NCBI RefSeq assembly: GCF_009604385.1
Contig: NZ_WEGJ01000006.1
Coordinates: forward strand, 153,430 to 217,429
Source of the DNA: Streptomyces smaragdinus
GTDB lineage: Bacteria > Actinomycetota > Actinomycetes > Streptomycetales > Streptomycetaceae
Length of the DNA stretch: 64,000 nucleotides
Direction of reading: 5' to 3'
Positions within the stretch are counted from its first letter, which is position 1. Every line of letters begins with the position of its first letter. The notes under the pieces are model-generated. The model saw only the letters and a list, made by a program, of their open reading frames with translations. It made no database searches and had not been told where the DNA came from. This document shows positions 62,528 to 64,000 of the stretch, one piece after another. Made by a program: the position numbers and the translations under genes.

Positions 62528-63355
62528 ATGAACCAACCCCCCGGCGGCGACGCCGCCACCGTCGACGAGCTCTCCGAGGCCACCCGGCGGCCTGTCGGCG
62601 CAGGTGAGAGCGTGGGCGCGAACCGGGGCTGGTGGGATCGGAACGCGGACGAGTACCAGAACGAACACGGCTCCTTCCTGGGGGACGACCGGTTCGTCTG
62701 GGGTCCGGAGGGGCTGGACGAGGCCTCCGCCGGTCTGCTGGGACCCGCCGCGTCGCTGGCCGGGCGGTCGGTGCTGGAGATCGGCGCCGGTGCCGCGCAG
62801 TGTTCGCGGTGGCTCGCCGCCCAGGGGGCGCGGCCGGTGGCACTGGACCTCTCCCACCGGCAGCTTCAGCACGCGCTGCGGATCGGGGTCTCCTTTCCGC
62901 TGGTCGAGGCCGACGCGTGTGCGCTGCCTTTCGCCTCGGGCTCCTTCGACCTGGCGTGTTCGGCGTACGGCGCGGTGCCGTTCGTCGCCGATCCCGTGAT
63001 CCTGCTCCGTGAGGTCCGGCGGGTGCTGCGGCCGGGCGGGCGGTTCGTCTTCTCCGTCACGCATCCCGTCCGCTGGGCGTTCCCCGACGAGCCGGGGCCG
63101 GAGGGGTTGTCGGTGTCCGGTTCGTACTTCGACCGTACGCCGTACGTGGAGCAGGATTCCGCCGGGACGGCGGTGTACGTGGAGCATCACCGCACGCTGG
63201 GGGACCGGGTCCGGGATGTGGTCGCCGGGGGGTTCCGGCTCGTGGACCTGGTCGAGCCGGAGTGGCCGGCGTGGAACAGCCAGGAGTGGGCGGGGTGGTC
63301 GCCGCTGCGGGGGAATCTGATTCCGGGGACGGCGATTTTCGTGTGCGAGCGATGA
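62528..63355 (+). CDS. Class I SAM-dependent methyltransferase
   Basis: 275-residue methyltransferase. Motif I is VLEIGAGAAQCSRWLAAQGA, motif II region VALDLSHRQLQHAL, then LPFASGSFDLACSAYGAVPF and LREVRRVLRPGGRFVFSVTH. The N-terminal WWDRNADEYQNEHGSFLGDD and the C-terminal VDLVEPEWPAWNSQEWAGWS are typical of a common actinobacterial group of methyltransferases near rpsA. Substrate unknown. ATG 62528 is preferred over the upstream ATG at 62411, whose extension is not conserved. Confidence 0.92.
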   Translation: MNQPPGGDAATVDELSEATRRPVGAGESVGANRGWWDRNADEYQNEHGSFLGDDRFVWGPEGLDEASAGLLGPAASLAGRSVLEIGAGAAQCSRWLAAQGARPVALDLSHRQLQHALRIGVSFPLVEADACALPFASGSFDLACSAYGAVPFVADPVILLREVRRVLRPGGRFVFSVTHPVRWAFPDEPGPEGLSVSGSYFDRTPYVEQDSAGTAVYVEHHRTLGDRVRDVVAGGFRLVDLVEPEWPAWNSQEWAGWSPLRGNLIPGTAIFVCER

Positions 63356-63415
63356 GTCCGTCGCGCGGCGGTGTGCTTCGGTCTTCGGCTGGCGGTTGCG
63401 TCGGCTGACGCGCAT

Positions 63416-63452
63416 CCGGCCTTCGGCCGGAGGCCTCAAACGCCGGCCGGGC
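63416..63452. repeat. Streptomyces-type dispersed repeat with CCGGCC-TTC-GGCCGG hairpin
   Basis: A perfect 6-bp hairpin (63416-63430) is followed by GCCTCAAACGCCGGCCGGGC, a string that resembles short elements found many times between genes in Streptomyces chromosomes. It may also end the methyltransferase transcript. Confidence 0.55.
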
Positions 63453-63735
63453 TGAGGGTGGGTGTCTTGGCCTCGGGGTCGGTGTCTGGTCTGCCGGGGT
63501 GCGCCTGCTTCGGTCTGGGGGTCGGGGCCGCCCGACACACCTACGCGCGTACTGCCGCGTCGTGGTCCATCCAGGCGCGTTTCCCGTACGCGCGCAGGCG
63601 TGTCGAACGTCCCCTTACTTCCGTCGGCGGCTACCGGATTGTCCACGGTCACCGCCCCCTCCAGCCCGCCAACCGTGGGGAACTCCCCCGAAGCACAGGC
63701 CCTCGAACGGTCGCCCCCGCAGTCGCCGGCCCGGC

Positions 63736-63908
63736 GGCGCGCAGCGCCGACGCCTCACTCCACACCCCCGGGGCCGCGCAGCGCACCCGCCCGAAGCCGC
63801 GCCAGCGGCTTCCCCCACTCCGCATCCGAAGCCGCGCCAGCGGCTTCCCCTCACTGCGAGGCGCGCAGCGCCCCGCCCCCCGCTCCCTGCCCCAAGGCGC
63901 GCAGCGCC
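63736..63908. repeat. Cluster of short palindromic repeats
   Basis: Two exact copies of GAAGCCGCGCCAGCGGCTTC (63793-63812 and 63828-63847; each an 8-bp hairpin) and three of GGCGCGCAGCGCC (63736-63748, 63860-63872, 63896-63908; 5-bp hairpins), with a decayed copy near 63774. CACTCCGCATCC also recurs. The non-coding stretch 63356-64000 shows no credible gene. Confidence 0.7.
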
Positions 63909-64000
63909 GCAGAAACACTCCGCATCCAAACCCCCGCCCCCGGCCCACCCCCACCAGGGCCACGCCACACCCACGACGGACTACGCCAGCCCCACCACCG

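Noticed and set aside
63649..63963. 104-codon minus-strand frame in the repeat-rich right end
   Set aside because: Its residues come from the palindromic repeats; no ribosome site, no domain.

Overview
This is a chromosomal window from a Streptomyces or very close relative. G+C is very high with GC-rich third codon positions. It carries the sporulation regulator gene whiA, mycothiol-type enzymes, TerC/TerD stress genes, SNF2/SWIM pairs and an ESX-style RHS toxin, and many genes appear to lack a leader. Gene order in the left half (pgk, gap, whiA, yvcK, rapZ, uvrC ... uvrA ... uvrB) and at the right end (coaE ... rpsA) matches the conserved Streptomyces core.

Left part (1-9 kb): the gap-pgk glycolytic pair, then the uvrC-rapZ-yvcK-whiA cluster (nucleotide excision, small-RNA/PTS signalling adaptor, wall/gluconeogenesis factor, sporulation control), a DUF1707 protein, a Rieske protein and a PfkB kinase. 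9-24 kb: a large secreted phosphodiester glycosidase/metallophosphatase fusion, a Ser/Thr kinase with a SecD-like extracytoplasmic head, a TetR/MpaB-type oxygenase pair, uvrA, a mycothiol-dependent isomerase-like protein, an MBL hydrolase, an S66 peptidase, an MHS-type transporter and a tRNA-Met. 24-38 kb: a TetR gene with a broken SRPBCC gene behind it, an NTF2-like protein, an SAM methyltransferase, the SWIM/SNF2 pair, terC and two TerD-type genes, uvrB, a GDPD and an MHYT membrane sensor.

38-49 kb is the most interesting stretch. In about 7.6 kb it holds KptA (RNA 2'-phosphotransferase), pseudouridine-5'-phosphate glycosidase with its PfkB kinase, a PemK/MazF-type RNase, a HAD protein of the RNA-repair type, an uncharacterised gene (46643-47374) and, divergent from it, an ATP-dependent RNA ligase of the Deinococcus DRB0094 type. 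Directly downstream of the uncharacterised gene, on the minus strand, lie two consecutive tRNA-like units in which the 3' half comes BEFORE the 5' half. Each has perfectly complementary 7-bp acceptor halves separated by only 7-8 nt, matching anticodon-stem halves, good T arms and D arms, and outer leader/trailer sequences that also pair. I read these as circularly permuted tRNA(-like) genes, or mimics of a tRNA broken in its anticodon loop, next to an RNA ligase. This is the best candidate for an undescribed system here.

Right part (49-64 kb): nitroreductase, TPR protein, coaE, an RHS polymorphic toxin with its small downstream immunity gene, a PAC2-family protein, a secreted amidase, a second sensor kinase with a periplasmic-binding-like domain, rpsA with a strong promoter and long leader, a methyltransferase, and finally about 640 bp of non-coding sequence rich in short palindromic repeats.
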